NCBI GenBank assembly: GCA_000198515.1
Contig: FP929140.1
Coordinates: 1,772,527-1,836,526 of the forward strand
Direction of reading: 5' to 3'
DNA from: a gamma proteobacterium HdN1
GTDB taxonomy: Bacteria > Pseudomonadota > Gammaproteobacteria > Pseudomonadales > Ketobacteraceae
DNA length: 64,000 nt
The notes beneath the pieces are model-generated. The model was not told where the DNA came from. It did not search any database and was given only the letters and a program-made list of their open reading frames with translations. Both the position numbers and the translations under genes were made by a program. Positions within the stretch are counted from its first letter, which is position 1. Each line of letters begins with the position of its first letter. Positions 18,536-27,129 of the stretch are shown piece after piece.

Positions 18536-19127
18536 AGAAACTGGCTTTTACAGTAACAATGTCGCCCGGGTGTAAAACGTCATCGAGGCCCTGCTTTACA
18601 GGAACTCCGCTCGCATCGGTTGCGCGGATCACGTCAACGCTACTCCTTCGTGCGCGGTCCGTAAAACCACCAGAGATCGCGATCGCTTTGCGAACCGTGA
18701 TGCCCGGCTGAAATGGAATTGCCCCAGGCTTTTGAACTTCGCCGTTCACAAAGAAGGGGCGATACGCAGCGATGGTAACCGATACGACTGGATCTACCAG
18801 ATAACCTGCTTTTAAGCCGTTGACCAATGTGCGTTCAAGTTCGGTTGCAGTCTGGCCGCTGACCTTAATTTCGCCAAGGAAGGGATAATTGATCGTGCCT
18901 GATTCGCCGATTCGAGTCTGCACCTGCATGTCGTCTTCGCCGAATACCCGAATCTGGATTTCGTCTCCGGCACCGAGCCGATAGGATTGCTCGGCTGGGC
19001 TTGCCGCATGGCTTTGCGCTGAATAGACCACAGTGCAGAGCGTTAGCGCTAGAGTGAAAATTGCAAAAAATGGGCGTCTTAGCAGTGTAGCAAAGCTTCG
19101 CACAGGGTTATTAGTCATCAACATCAT
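18531..19127 (-). CDS. Polysaccharide export protein (Wza/EpsE-type, Poly_export and SLBB)
   Basis: A 198-residue exported protein; signal peptide up to about residue 41 (ending in SHAAS). The Poly_export domain begins YRLGAGDEIQIRVFGEDDM and an SLBB domain follows from FFVNGEVQKPGAIPF. It is about half the length of Wza and has no lipobox cysteine, so it is the short form that needs a separate outer-membrane barrel. The EpsL-like barrel gene directly upstream could supply it. The ATG at 19127 has GGAG eight bases upstream; the second and fourth codons are also possible starts. Gene order barrel, export protein, Wzc kinase on one strand points to one transcript. Confidence 0.92.
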   Translation of the reverse strand: MMLMTNNPVRSFATLLRRPFFAIFTLALTLCTVVYSAQSHAASPAEQSYRLGAGDEIQIRVFGEDDMQVQTRIGESGTINYPFLGEIKVSGQTATELERTLVNGLKAGYLVDPVVSVTIAAYRPFFVNGEVQKPGAIPFQPGITVRKAIAISGGFTDRARRSSVDVIRATDASGVPVKQGLDDVLHPGDIVTVKASFF

Positions 19128-19166
19128 CTGGAATACTCCATTTCGAAAAGGCCCGCTGTGCGCGGG

Positions 19167-20402
19167 TTAGAGCGTGAAATTCGCCGAAAGCCAGTACAGG
19201 TTCTGATTGTATTCAAGCAGGGCGACGTCACTGGATTTGCGATACATGCGTGTTCCAGCGCGCAGTGTTACCCAGCGCTGAAATTCATAACCTGCTTCCA
19301 GACCTACGCTTTGCATACGATCCGCTCGACTCGTTGCTGCGTACTCTAGTTCTTGAATTCTTCCTTGAACGCTAGTCTCTACGCGCTCAAGCCATTTGTG
19401 AGTCCATGATACCGCCAGGGATTTGGCGTCAATAAACGAGCCAGTACCAGTGGTTTCAAGGGGCGCATTATCGGCGTCAATTTCGTAGGTCGCGCGTGAA
19501 TTGGGGCTGAACGCTGCGCCGATTTCCACGGTGTTGCGCCAAGCATCCTTAAGTTTTGAAGAATCGAAGTCTTTGTGTCGGCGTCCAAACTTCAGCGCGC
19601 CGCTTAGACGCTCGGTGGCATCCCATTCCAAGCCGGTCAAAAAGGTGTTTTCTCGGCTATCCAGACTTGTTCCACCCTTGATGATCTGGTCGTACTCGAT
19701 ACGTTTCGTTCTAGCTTCGAATACAACTGACGCAGTCGAGAATGCGTGCCACAGGAATGCGCCGCCACCGCCAAGTTCGGAGCGATCATAATAGCGAGTG
19801 AGGGAGCGGAAGTTGTCATAGGTGCGATCCAGCGTTGCAATCTGGGTGCGGATCTGGCCGGTTGCGCCTTTGGCACCGTATTGATAGGTCAGGTTTGCAG
19901 TACGATCCACAAACGCAAGAGGTGCATCCACCAGCACGTTGAAATCTGGGTCAAAAGCTTCCGTAATCCCCGTTCCACGCGCAGCGTGTTTGAGCGCATC
20001 TGCGAACTGAAAACCAAAGTGATGGCGCAGCCCAGCTTCACCTTCATATCCAAGCGCGATGCTGCGGTTGGTGTAGTTTTCGTCTTGGTAGTCTAGGTAG
20101 CGAACGTCATCCGCCTTTAAGTTCACTGCAAAGCGGTTGTGTTCGCTATTTGCGCGCAGATATAGCTGTGGCTGTATTTGTGTTAGTGCGGAATAGCGCT
20201 CGTTTTTGGAGGAAGCGTATAAGTTGCTATTGTAACCAACGGAAGTTCCTACCATCGGGTACAATCGGACGCCCGCGAGATCAACGCTTTGCGCATCGGT
20301 AAACAGCTCATGTTCGGTTTTGCGGAGAATGCCTGCGTGTGATGCTTCGGAAATTGAAAATCCAGCAAGCAGAAGAAAAATTGCAAACCTGCTATCTGCC
20401 AT
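19167..20402 (-). CDS. EpsL-like outer-membrane beta-barrel protein of the EPS locus
   Basis: 411 residues with a signal peptide (ending in ASHAG, ~residue 24) and an outer-membrane barrel typical of EPS loci (BBP2/EpsL type). Features: VRLYPMVGTSVGYNSNLYAS early, repeated amphipathic strands with aromatic residues, and a C-terminal strand YNQNLYWLSANFTL ending in a leucine after an aromatic-rich stretch. It probably forms part of the export channel with the short Wza-type protein that follows 39 bp downstream. The exact family name is an inference from context and strand pattern, not from a unique motif. Confidence 0.8.
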   Translation of the reverse strand: MADSRFAIFLLLAGFSISEASHAGILRKTEHELFTDAQSVDLAGVRLYPMVGTSVGYNSNLYASSKNERYSALTQIQPQLYLRANSEHNRFAVNLKADDVRYLDYQDENYTNRSIALGYEGEAGLRHHFGFQFADALKHAARGTGITEAFDPDFNVLVDAPLAFVDRTANLTYQYGAKGATGQIRTQIATLDRTYDNFRSLTRYYDRSELGGGGAFLWHAFSTASVVFEARTKRIEYDQIIKGGTSLDSRENTFLTGLEWDATERLSGALKFGRRHKDFDSSKLKDAWRNTVEIGAAFSPNSRATYEIDADNAPLETTGTGSFIDAKSLAVSWTHKWLERVETSVQGRIQELEYAATSRADRMQSVGLEAGYEFQRWVTLRAGTRMYRKSSDVALLEYNQNLYWLSANFTL

Positions 20403-20826
20403 GGTCTATATCGTCCTGACTGAAAACGGAAACGGATGGAATGCGGAAATTGTTGCAGTTGTCAAGCTGGAAAAGCAGCGTTCAGCGGGCAAGGCGAACC
20501 TGAACCAGTAAAGACAAGTGTTCGCAATTTTACACGAGCGAGCATCCGGCGTGCGAGTGTGCATCGGTTACGTTTTGTTTATTGTCTGCTCCTTCGCCGA
20601 GATTGGTTATAATTTCGCGCAAATGCGTTTAATGAAAGGCGGTTCAGTGTTGTTCAGGTGGCGCTCACGAACGGCGTGGGCCTCTCGTGTCCGTCGTGCG
20701 ATCGTTGCAATTTTGTAATAGGATCCATGAATGCTGTGCTAAGACGCCCTCAATTTTCGTAAACTTGCCCAGCCTGCTATCTATGGCCGACTATGGCCGA
20801 ATTTTTTGACTGGTATTCTTCTTATT
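20403..20826. other. 424-bp gap between divergent EPS genes
   Basis: No gene is seen here. The gap must hold promoters for the barrel gene (minus) and the polymerase-like gene (plus). A TATAAT with an upstream TGGT lies at 20608-20613 and may be a -10 element for the plus strand, but no good -35 is seen. A 10-bp duplication, CTATGGCCGA, is at 20781-20800. Confidence 0.5.
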
Positions 20827-22086
20827 ATGCAGATCACCCAATATCCTTTCACGCTGGAAGGCGGCCGTACTCCCGGCAAGTTGCTTTTGCCGGCAGGGAT
20901 CGCCTATCTGAGCCTGTTGGTTGCAGGGCTATGCGCTATCGAAATGGATTTTGCACGCGTTGCAGACCGGCGCATGAACTACCCAATCTTTTTTGCCCTT
21001 ACTTTGCCGCTTTTGCTTTTAGCGGTTCGCAATGTGTTGCACGGTAGTTTTTATAAAATCAGGCTGTTTACCCTCGCGCTAGTTGCTTATGCGGCGTGGT
21101 GTGGCCTATCTGCGCTTTGGGCGCCTTCGTCGATGGAAACCCTGATGCATGCGATCATCATGGGAATTACCGTTTTACTCGCAATGGGAGCTGCGCCTTA
21201 CTCATCCCGCGAGACGATCCTGATTTTTGCGAAGGTGTCTCTGCTTATTTTTATTGCGAGCTGGGTTGCCTTGGTCGTTTCTCCGGCTTACGCACTCGAA
21301 AAGAAGGGGATCTGGCGTTTGTGTGGCGTGATGATGCATGAATTTCGCTTGGGTTATTTGTGCTCGGTCGCAATGATTTCTTGCATGATCTGGCTTTGCA
21401 TGTCCGATGCACAGCAGCGCCCGTCGCTGCCTTTTATTTTTATCTTGGGGCTCGCGGCGGTTGTGACGCTATTTGCGACGCAGACTCGCTCGCTGTTGAT
21501 CTATACCTTCTTGTGTGTTTGCCTCGTTGGCGTGTTGCATCTAAAAGGTGGGATGCGTATGGCATTTATCGGCATGCTGGCCTTGTCCTGTTTATTGCTC
21601 GGAGTTTTTTCGGACGAGGTTATGCAAATGATGTCGCGGGGCGAGGCTGATGGCACGCTTACAGGGCGGACGTTCGTATGGGAGCGTACGCTTAGCATGG
21701 TGCCTGAAGCATTGCTTCGTGGGCATGGTTTTGCATCTTTTGATAATACGATTTACGACTCTGCATGGGGCGGTTACCGGGCGCCACACGCACATAACGC
21801 ATGGATTATGGCACTTTTTGAGACAGGCGTGGTCGGAACCGTATTGATGTCTGCTGTGCTGCTGTTTTTGCTGGTACAGAGTTTTCGTCTGAGCTTTCAG
21901 CTTGGGCGTCCATCGTTCACTTTTTACGTTACTTTGCTCGGCGTAATGTCAAGCCTGACCGGCTTGATTTATGGTGGGAAAATGGCCACTTTGATGGGCC
22001 TTAGTTTTGTATTGTTCTATCAAGAAAACCGCGAGCGAGTGGAAATTCTGCGGCAGCGCTCGGGTGCAGCTGCTGGGCGTATTTAA
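20827..22086 (+). CDS. O-antigen ligase/polymerase-like membrane protein (Wzy type)
   Basis: About 419 residues with roughly ten to twelve hydrophobic helices. The Wzy_C-type region is clear: LTGRTFVWERTL, then LRGHGFASFD and the periplasmic-loop motif APHAHNAWIMALFETG, which matches the conserved His-containing loop of O-antigen ligases. It probably polymerises the lipid-linked repeat units of the exopolysaccharide. The start is not secure: ATG at 20827 begins MQITQYPFTLEGG; a TTG at 20806 would add seven residues; neither has a strong ribosome site. The glycosidase gene follows 64 bp downstream on the same strand, probably in one transcript. Confidence 0.9.
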   Translation: MQITQYPFTLEGGRTPGKLLLPAGIAYLSLLVAGLCAIEMDFARVADRRMNYPIFFALTLPLLLLAVRNVLHGSFYKIRLFTLALVAYAAWCGLSALWAPSSMETLMHAIIMGITVLLAMGAAPYSSRETILIFAKVSLLIFIASWVALVVSPAYALEKKGIWRLCGVMMHEFRLGYLCSVAMISCMIWLCMSDAQQRPSLPFIFILGLAAVVTLFATQTRSLLIYTFLCVCLVGVLHLKGGMRMAFIGMLALSCLLLGVFSDEVMQMMSRGEADGTLTGRTFVWERTLSMVPEALLRGHGFASFDNTIYDSAWGGYRAPHAHNAWIMALFETGVVGTVLMSAVLLFLLVQSFRLSFQLGRPSFTFYVTLLGVMSSLTGLIYGGKMATLMGLSFVLFYQENRERVEILRQRSGAAAGRI

Positions 22087-22104
22087 GGCAGATCGCCCGG
22101 CGTT

Positions 22105-22135
22105 ATCTTGTTGTGGCATCTCTTGTCGTGGTATC
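22105..22135. repeat. Imperfect 15-bp duplication before the glycosidase gene
   Basis: ATCTTGTTGTGGC is repeated as TCTCTTGTCGTGGT, in the 64-bp gap just upstream of the AAGGAG ribosome site of the gene at 22151. Confidence 0.5.
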
Positions 22136-22150
22136 AAGGAGCGCTGAGCG

Positions 22151-23650
22151 TTGAATGGACGAATGTTAGTGGAACGTAGACGCTTTCTATTGAGCTCGCT
22201 TGGTGTGTTGGCGTTCTCTCCGTGGGCGGCAAAAGCCGTAGCTCACGGTATCGCGGGTGCTCAATCAGGTGCTCATGGATCTTTGCGGCTTACGCCGCCC
22301 GCCTCACGGCTAAATGGTTACTCGATTGGCCTTGAGACGCTGGATCGAGAGCTATTCGATTTCAAGCGCGTACTCCCTGTTCTTGAGCACTTGCCGGTGA
22401 AGCATGCTCGGATTCAATCGGGTTGGGCTAGATGCGAGAAGGCGGCAGGCCAGTTCGACTTCCGTTGGCTAGATGACTGCATTGATTCCCTTCTGGGTAT
22501 GGGCATTGAGCCTTGGCTCAATGTTGGATATGGCAACCCAATCTATATGCCGGAAGCGGTTGGGCGCGGCGCAGTCGGCTGGGTGCCGTGGTATTCGGAT
22601 GAGGCAATGGCCGCTTGGCTGCGTTATGTGGAGCTGCTTGCGCAGCGTTATGGCGACCGTGTTCGGCATTTTGAGATTTGGAACGAACCCTATCTCCCAC
22701 AATTCTGGAAAAATGCGGAGCCAAACCCCTTGCACTATGCGAAGTTTGCAATTGCAACAATGCAGGCGATGCGTGCAAAAGCGCCGGCGATTCGCTTTGC
22801 TGTCGGTGGCATTAACCCGGGGGCTCGCGCTATGAAGTATACGCAGACATTTATGGATGCGGGCGTTGCGGATCATGCGGACGTACTGACCTATCACTTC
22901 TACTCGCGCGTTCCTGATGACCATTTTCCGCAAAAGGTGGAGTCCATGCGGAAAATGTTAGCCCAATTTAAGCGCCCAATTGCTTTATGGCAGGGGGAGA
23001 GCGGTGCTCCATCCCAGGCGCGCACCGCTGGTGCGCTGAGCCAATACGTATGGAATGAACAGATTCAGGCGAAATGGCTGGCTCGGCGTATGGTGATGGA
23101 AGCGTGGTGCCAGGTGGAGCTTACATCCTATTTTCATTTGGTTGACCTGATCGCGCGAGACCGCAAAGGCCGCATGCAAGGTTCCCCGAACTTCAAGGGA
23201 TTGCTCCGCGGAAGCGACTATTCGCCTAAGCCAGCGTTTGATGTTTTTGATACGCTGATGCGCCTATTGCAGGGCTCGGCTCCTTCGGAACGAAATTTTG
23301 TTGAGTTCACCGCCGCAGCTGCTGGCGTTGTAGGCTATTCCTTTGTAGATGCCGAGTCACGCTCCCCCGATGGATTGCCTAACATTTTCGCGTATTGGCG
23401 TAGAGGCGATTTCGAAATAGATGATGCTCGGGGGCTTGGTTCGGTATCGACGCGTTTGTTGCTGCCGAAACAGGGTGAAAAAGTTCCAACCTTAGCGGGT
23501 TCTGGGGGACGCAGCGAGTTTGTTTTGCTGGATCCTTTGAGTCGAGCGGTCTTCTCTATCTCCGCAGGGCAAGACAAATTGCCGCTGAGCGATTCTCCGT
23601 TGTTTATTGTGAGTAGAAAAAAGCTCGAAACGCTCGGAAAAATCGTTTAG
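22151..23650 (+). CDS. Tat-exported glycoside hydrolase of the EPS locus (clan GH-A, GH39/GH5-like)
   Basis: 499 residues. The N-terminus carries a twin-arginine signal (ERRRFLLSSLGVLAF, cleavage near ~32), so the folded enzyme would be exported. The barrel has the clan GH-A acid/base motif FEIWNEPYLPQFW (Asn-Glu-Pro) and a likely nucleophile glutamate in LWQGESGAPS. The C-terminal ~150 residues form a small accessory domain. In EPS loci such enzymes trim or release the polymer; here the substrate is unknown. AAGGAG lies eight bases before the TTG at 22151, which is preferred over the ATG at 22163. The stop overlaps the end of the convergent flippase gene by four bases. Confidence 0.88.
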   Translation: MNGRMLVERRRFLLSSLGVLAFSPWAAKAVAHGIAGAQSGAHGSLRLTPPASRLNGYSIGLETLDRELFDFKRVLPVLEHLPVKHARIQSGWARCEKAAGQFDFRWLDDCIDSLLGMGIEPWLNVGYGNPIYMPEAVGRGAVGWVPWYSDEAMAAWLRYVELLAQRYGDRVRHFEIWNEPYLPQFWKNAEPNPLHYAKFAIATMQAMRAKAPAIRFAVGGINPGARAMKYTQTFMDAGVADHADVLTYHFYSRVPDDHFPQKVESMRKMLAQFKRPIALWQGESGAPSQARTAGALSQYVWNEQIQAKWLARRMVMEAWCQVELTSYFHLVDLIARDRKGRMQGSPNFKGLLRGSDYSPKPAFDVFDTLMRLLQGSAPSERNFVEFTAAAAGVVGYSFVDAESRSPDGLPNIFAYWRRGDFEIDDARGLGSVSTRLLLPKQGEKVPTLAGSGGRSEFVLLDPLSRAVFSISAGQDKLPLSDSPLFIVSRKKLETLGKIV

Positions 23651-24960
23651 GTGAGGCGCAGTTTTTTGCGAATTTTTTGGGTCTTGTCTGCGAGCGCGTT
23701 GCGAATCAATACCCACTGTGAGCGGCGTGGAAAAACCGTGCGGATATAACCTACATTCAGCATCTTTGCGAGATACCACGAGTAGGCAAAGAAACAGAAC
23801 ACCCGCGAAATCATCAGGGCAATTACGATGCTCTGCATGCTGGTCGCTACGCCGATGCAGATTCCTATATTGATAAGCACCGAAATTCCTTGGATGAACG
23901 CACCGGACCCGATTTCCCCTTGCGAACAGAGCCCAGAGTTCACAACGCGGGCGTGACAGTGAAAAGGCAAACCGAGAGCGAGCCAAGGCAGGATAGCCAC
24001 TGCATCGAGATACTTTTCACCATAGATGATACGAACAATGGGGTCAGCCAAAACAATTAATGCGATAGCACCGACAAGCACTACTACGAAAAGCACCCAT
24101 GCGGCTTGTAGCGTGTTGTGTAATGCGCGTCTGCGGCTGGTTTGGCCTATTCCGTGGGAATAGCTGACGAGGCTGGCAGAGGTTGCCGCCTCGCTTACCA
24201 GCTCAGTCAGCTTTAGCGCCGCAAATATCAGGGCAGTTGCGGTTGCGTCGAGAGCGAGGTTTGAAAAATAGACGCTAACGGACGAATTCATCGTGGCGAA
24301 AGCGAGCGTTAGTGAAAATAATCCACCCTGCTTGATCATTGGCAAAAGCGGAGAAAACATCTGCAGCCCAAGGTTCTGAAATACCGCTTTGTTGGAGTAG
24401 GCTTTTGCAAACACATAAAAAACGGCCGCGAACTGGCTTGCAACAAAGATCAATAGTGCAATGCTGAGGCTGATTTTCTCAAGCAAAATTGCGAGCACTA
24501 CGCCGCCGAGCAGGAAATACCGCGAGAACAGCTCGGATTGGTTGAAGGCGCGAATATTTTTGTTGGCGAGGAATATGCCCTGCCCGATATAGACAAACAC
24601 CATAGGAATAACGGCGGTCGAGGCAAGCAATACGATCTCGGTTGGGAGGCTCCCGGAAAGGTTGTAGTTTGTTAGCAGAAGCATGCTTGCAAACGCAAGC
24701 GCGCCAATCAAGGGCCAAGAAAATAATAGCGCCTGTTTGATCTGTGCTTCATCGAACAGGCCTTTCGCAAGAAAAAATGCCGAAGAATTGCGAAGGCCGA
24801 GGCTTGCAAAGTAGATCACCGTGTAACTTGTGATGCTGGTAAGGCCATAAACGCCCATATCCGCAGTTGAGAGGTAGCGGGCCAGCAAGGCAAGCACGAT
24901 GAGGTTTCCGCCGCGCGCCAAAATGCGGTTGACGAGCACTGCGAAAATGTCCTTGATCAT
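23647..24960 (-). CDS. Wzx-type polysaccharide flippase (MOP superfamily)
   Basis: 437 residues with about twelve membrane helices. It starts MIKDIFAVLVNRILARGGNLIVL, a typical Wzx/RfbX N-terminus, and has IIYGEKYLDAVAILPWLALG near residue 320, a common motif of the polysaccharide synthesis flippases. It should move undecaprenyl-linked repeat units across the inner membrane for the Wzy-like polymerase. It is followed by a basic tail (KTQKIRKKLRLT). It belongs to a minus-strand run with two glycosyltransferases and the priming transferase upstream, and ends tail to tail with the glycosidase, overlapping by four bases. Confidence 0.9.
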   Translation of the reverse strand: MIKDIFAVLVNRILARGGNLIVLALLARYLSTADMGVYGLTSITSYTVIYFASLGLRNSSAFFLAKGLFDEAQIKQALLFSWPLIGALAFASMLLLTNYNLSGSLPTEIVLLASTAVIPMVFVYIGQGIFLANKNIRAFNQSELFSRYFLLGGVVLAILLEKISLSIALLIFVASQFAAVFYVFAKAYSNKAVFQNLGLQMFSPLLPMIKQGGLFSLTLAFATMNSSVSVYFSNLALDATATALIFAALKLTELVSEAATSASLVSYSHGIGQTSRRRALHNTLQAAWVLFVVVLVGAIALIVLADPIVRIIYGEKYLDAVAILPWLALGLPFHCHARVVNSGLCSQGEIGSGAFIQGISVLINIGICIGVATSMQSIVIALMISRVFCFFAYSWYLAKMLNVGYIRTVFPRRSQWVLIRNALADKTQKIRKKLRLT

Positions 24961-24973
24961 CTGTGAGTTGCTC

Positions 24974-25003
24974 TGCTTGCTTCTGATCTGCTTGTGACTG
25001 ATC
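24974..25003. repeat. Imperfect 15-bp duplication between GT2 and flippase genes
   Basis: TGCTTGCTTCTGATC is followed directly by TGCTTGTGACTGATC (12 of 15 identical), in the 57-bp gap upstream of the flippase start. Confidence 0.55.
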
Positions 25004-25017
25004 TAGTGGTTGCTGGT

Positions 25018-25998
25018 TTAGTTTTTGTCGATGCCTAGTAGACGATAGCTAATCAGGCGTAACGGTTTGCCTAAGGCGGAGGCATAGACCGAAATGAGAA
25101 GCTTAAGAGTTTTGCGAAGCGTAAGGTTTTCAATCGCGCTCGTCAGGTTGGCTGCACCCTCGGTGTCGCCCCAAACGGCAGATCGGAGAACGGAGCGAAT
25201 GATTTTCTTTTGGATCTCGGGTTCCGATGTGGAAATCAGGCTGTCGAGGCCTTGTTCTCGAAGTTGGGTAAGAATCCGTTCTTGCTCGGCGGGAGATGCT
25301 TTCGCCATTCTCTTGGTAAGTGTGCCGTATCGCGTTTGGGCAAGAAACTTTATTGGGTCGTAAGATACGCCATCGAATTGCACATAGCGCTTATAGAGCA
25401 TTTTTTTTACGGTGAAAAAACGCCCTTGCTGAATTAACCTCAGCCAAAGGTCGTAGTCCAAGGCGTAGCGGAATTCTTTTCGATAGCCACCTGCTGCGTA
25501 ATAGGCGTCTTTTCGCATCATGACTTCGCTATGTGAAAAGACGTTCCCGTTTAATAGACTCTCCAGCGTACAGTCGTCGGCTACGATTTCGCGCAGACGA
25601 ACCAGGCCGATATCTTCAATGATGTTTTCGTAAAAGCAGCCGACTGCGCTAAGCCCTGGGTCGGCTTCCATTGCGTCTACTTGTAAGGCGATACGATCCA
25701 ATACAGACTCATCCCCCGAGCCTTGTATGGCGATGTATTTGCCCTTGCTCATGGCAATAGCATCAATCATGCCGGGGGTAAATCCCTTGTTTTTTTCGTG
25801 GACAATGATGGTTAGCCGGGGATCATTTAGAGCGCGGTATTTTTCGAGGCGTTGTTTTGTGTCGTCTTGAGATGCATCGTCGAATACGATGATCTCAAGG
25901 TTTTTGTAGGTTTGATTGAGCATGGATTGCAGCGTGCGATCCAGAATATGGCCACGGTTATAAAAGCCAGTGATGATGGTGACTAAGGGTTGATCCAT
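25018..25998 (-). CDS. Family 2 glycosyltransferase
   Basis: Cytoplasmic GT-A sugar transferase of 326 residues that would add one sugar to the lipid-linked repeat unit. The start LVTIITGFYNRGHILDRTLQS and the metal- or nucleotide-binding region IIVFDDASQDDT are characteristic. The DXD-like position is GSGDE after KYIAIQ rather than a plain DxD. HSEVMMRKDAYYAAGGY is the usual acceptor-side motif. The C-terminal ~80 residues are outside the core fold. The sugar cannot be predicted. It lies between the WecG-type gene and the flippase on the same strand; the gaps are 57 and 152 bp. Confidence 0.93.
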   Translation of the reverse strand: MDQPLVTIITGFYNRGHILDRTLQSMLNQTYKNLEIIVFDDASQDDTKQRLEKYRALNDPRLTIIVHEKNKGFTPGMIDAIAMSKGKYIAIQGSGDESVLDRIALQVDAMEADPGLSAVGCFYENIIEDIGLVRLREIVADDCTLESLLNGNVFSHSEVMMRKDAYYAAGGYRKEFRYALDYDLWLRLIQQGRFFTVKKMLYKRYVQFDGVSYDPIKFLAQTRYGTLTKRMAKASPAEQERILTQLREQGLDSLISTSEPEIQKKIIRSVLRSAVWGDTEGAANLTSAIENLTLRKTLKLLISVYASALGKPLRLISYRLLGIDKN

Positions 25999-26150
25999 GT
26001 GATCAGGGTCCTACAAATGAAAAGGCAAAAAAACGTTGGTAGGCAAATCGCCGACCTAATCTCGAGTGGATGGCTACGTCTTTCTGTGACGATGCTGTGG
26101 ATGCAACGATTCTTTTGCTCGGCAGTAGCTACATCGAATCTCGGCGCCGG

Positions 26151-26984
26151 CTATTGATTGCGCAGCTGCCGAAGCTTTTCCCGAACTAGAATGAGAACGA
26201 CGTGCGTGTTGGTTGTGACGTAGCGCCACAGCAACCGCCTCGGCTCAAGAATGGAGCGATAAAGCCATTCTAGACTAGTAGCCTGCATCCAGCTTGGTGC
26301 TCGGCTATTTTTGCCGGATAGAAAATCGAATAGGCCGCCGCAAGTTTTTACCCAGCACACGCCGCGCAAGGCTTCTTGGTTGCGGATGCAGAACAATTGT
26401 TCTTTGGGTTTTCCTAGACCGATCCATAGGACGTCGGTGCCAGCGGCAACGATGTCGGCGCAAATTTCGGCTTCTTGATTGCTACTGAAATATCCGTTTC
26501 GGCGCCCAGCGATGCGCAGGTTCGGGTAGCAGCGTTGCACTTCTGCGACGGCTTTTTCGTTCATGTCCTCGGTAGCACCGAGAAAATAGAAGCTAAGCCC
26601 CTGTTCTTGGGCGATGGACGCGGCATCGTGGAAAAAATCAGTCGATGCGATTCGCTCCGGAAGCGGGTTGTGACAAAGAAAGCGGGAGGCGAGCACTAAG
26701 GATTGCCCGTCGGCTTGCAAGTAATCGGCCGCTTGCATCGCGTGGCGAAAGTCCAAGTCGGTTTCGCAAAGCGAAAGCGCTTGCCCGTTCATCGAAAAGC
26801 CTAGTTTAGGCAAGGTTGGGGAAGTTGCCCTGCGTGCTTGGTTGCAGTCGCTGGCCATCAGCTCCGCATAGCCTCGGCGGTTGAGCCTGACGTGAGGCCA
26901 GCCCGCAATCCACGTTTGTTCTGGAGGGTTTGACTGAGAAATGCCGTCGCAAGCGAGCGCGCTTTCTAGATTATTTGCTGTCAT
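26151..26984 (-). CDS. WecG/TagA/CpsF-family glycosyltransferase
   Basis: 277-residue GT26 enzyme, of the family that transfers N-acetylmannosaminuronic acid, N-acetylmannosamine or glucose to a lipid-linked sugar. Family motifs: FYFLGATEDMNEKAV, IAGRRNGYF, VLWIGLGKPKEQLF and the late VKTCGGLFDFLSG followed by RAPSWMQATSLEWLYR. The ATG at 26984 fits the family length; the open frame continues to 27059 only through three copies of a 19-bp repeat and has no good ribosome site there. It probably adds the second sugar after the priming transferase encoded upstream. Confidence 0.92.
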   Translation of the reverse strand: MTANNLESALACDGISQSNPPEQTWIAGWPHVRLNRRGYAELMASDCNQARRATSPTLPKLGFSMNGQALSLCETDLDFRHAMQAADYLQADGQSLVLASRFLCHNPLPERIASTDFFHDAASIAQEQGLSFYFLGATEDMNEKAVAEVQRCYPNLRIAGRRNGYFSSNQEAEICADIVAAGTDVLWIGLGKPKEQLFCIRNQEALRGVCWVKTCGGLFDFLSGKNSRAPSWMQATSLEWLYRSILEPRRLLWRYVTTNTHVVLILVREKLRQLRNQ

Positions 26985-26999
26985 AAAACTCTGTACTAC

Positions 27000-27056
27000 C
27001 TTGAGAGATAACAGTTGGCTTGAGAAATAACAGTTAGCTTGAGAAATAACAGTTGC
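27000..27056. repeat. 19-bp tandem repeat, three copies, in front of the WecG-type gene
   Basis: Unit CTTGAGAAATAACAGTTAG with one or two changes per copy: 27000-27018, 27019-27037, 27038-27056. It lies in the gap between the priming transferase (ends 27130) and the WecG-type start codon at 26984. Confidence 0.92.
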
Positions 27057-27129
27057 CAAACTTGGATAGACAAGGGCGCGCCGTGAGGTCCTTGGCGCGG
27101 CCCCTGCCTGAGGTGGCGGGATTTTCTCA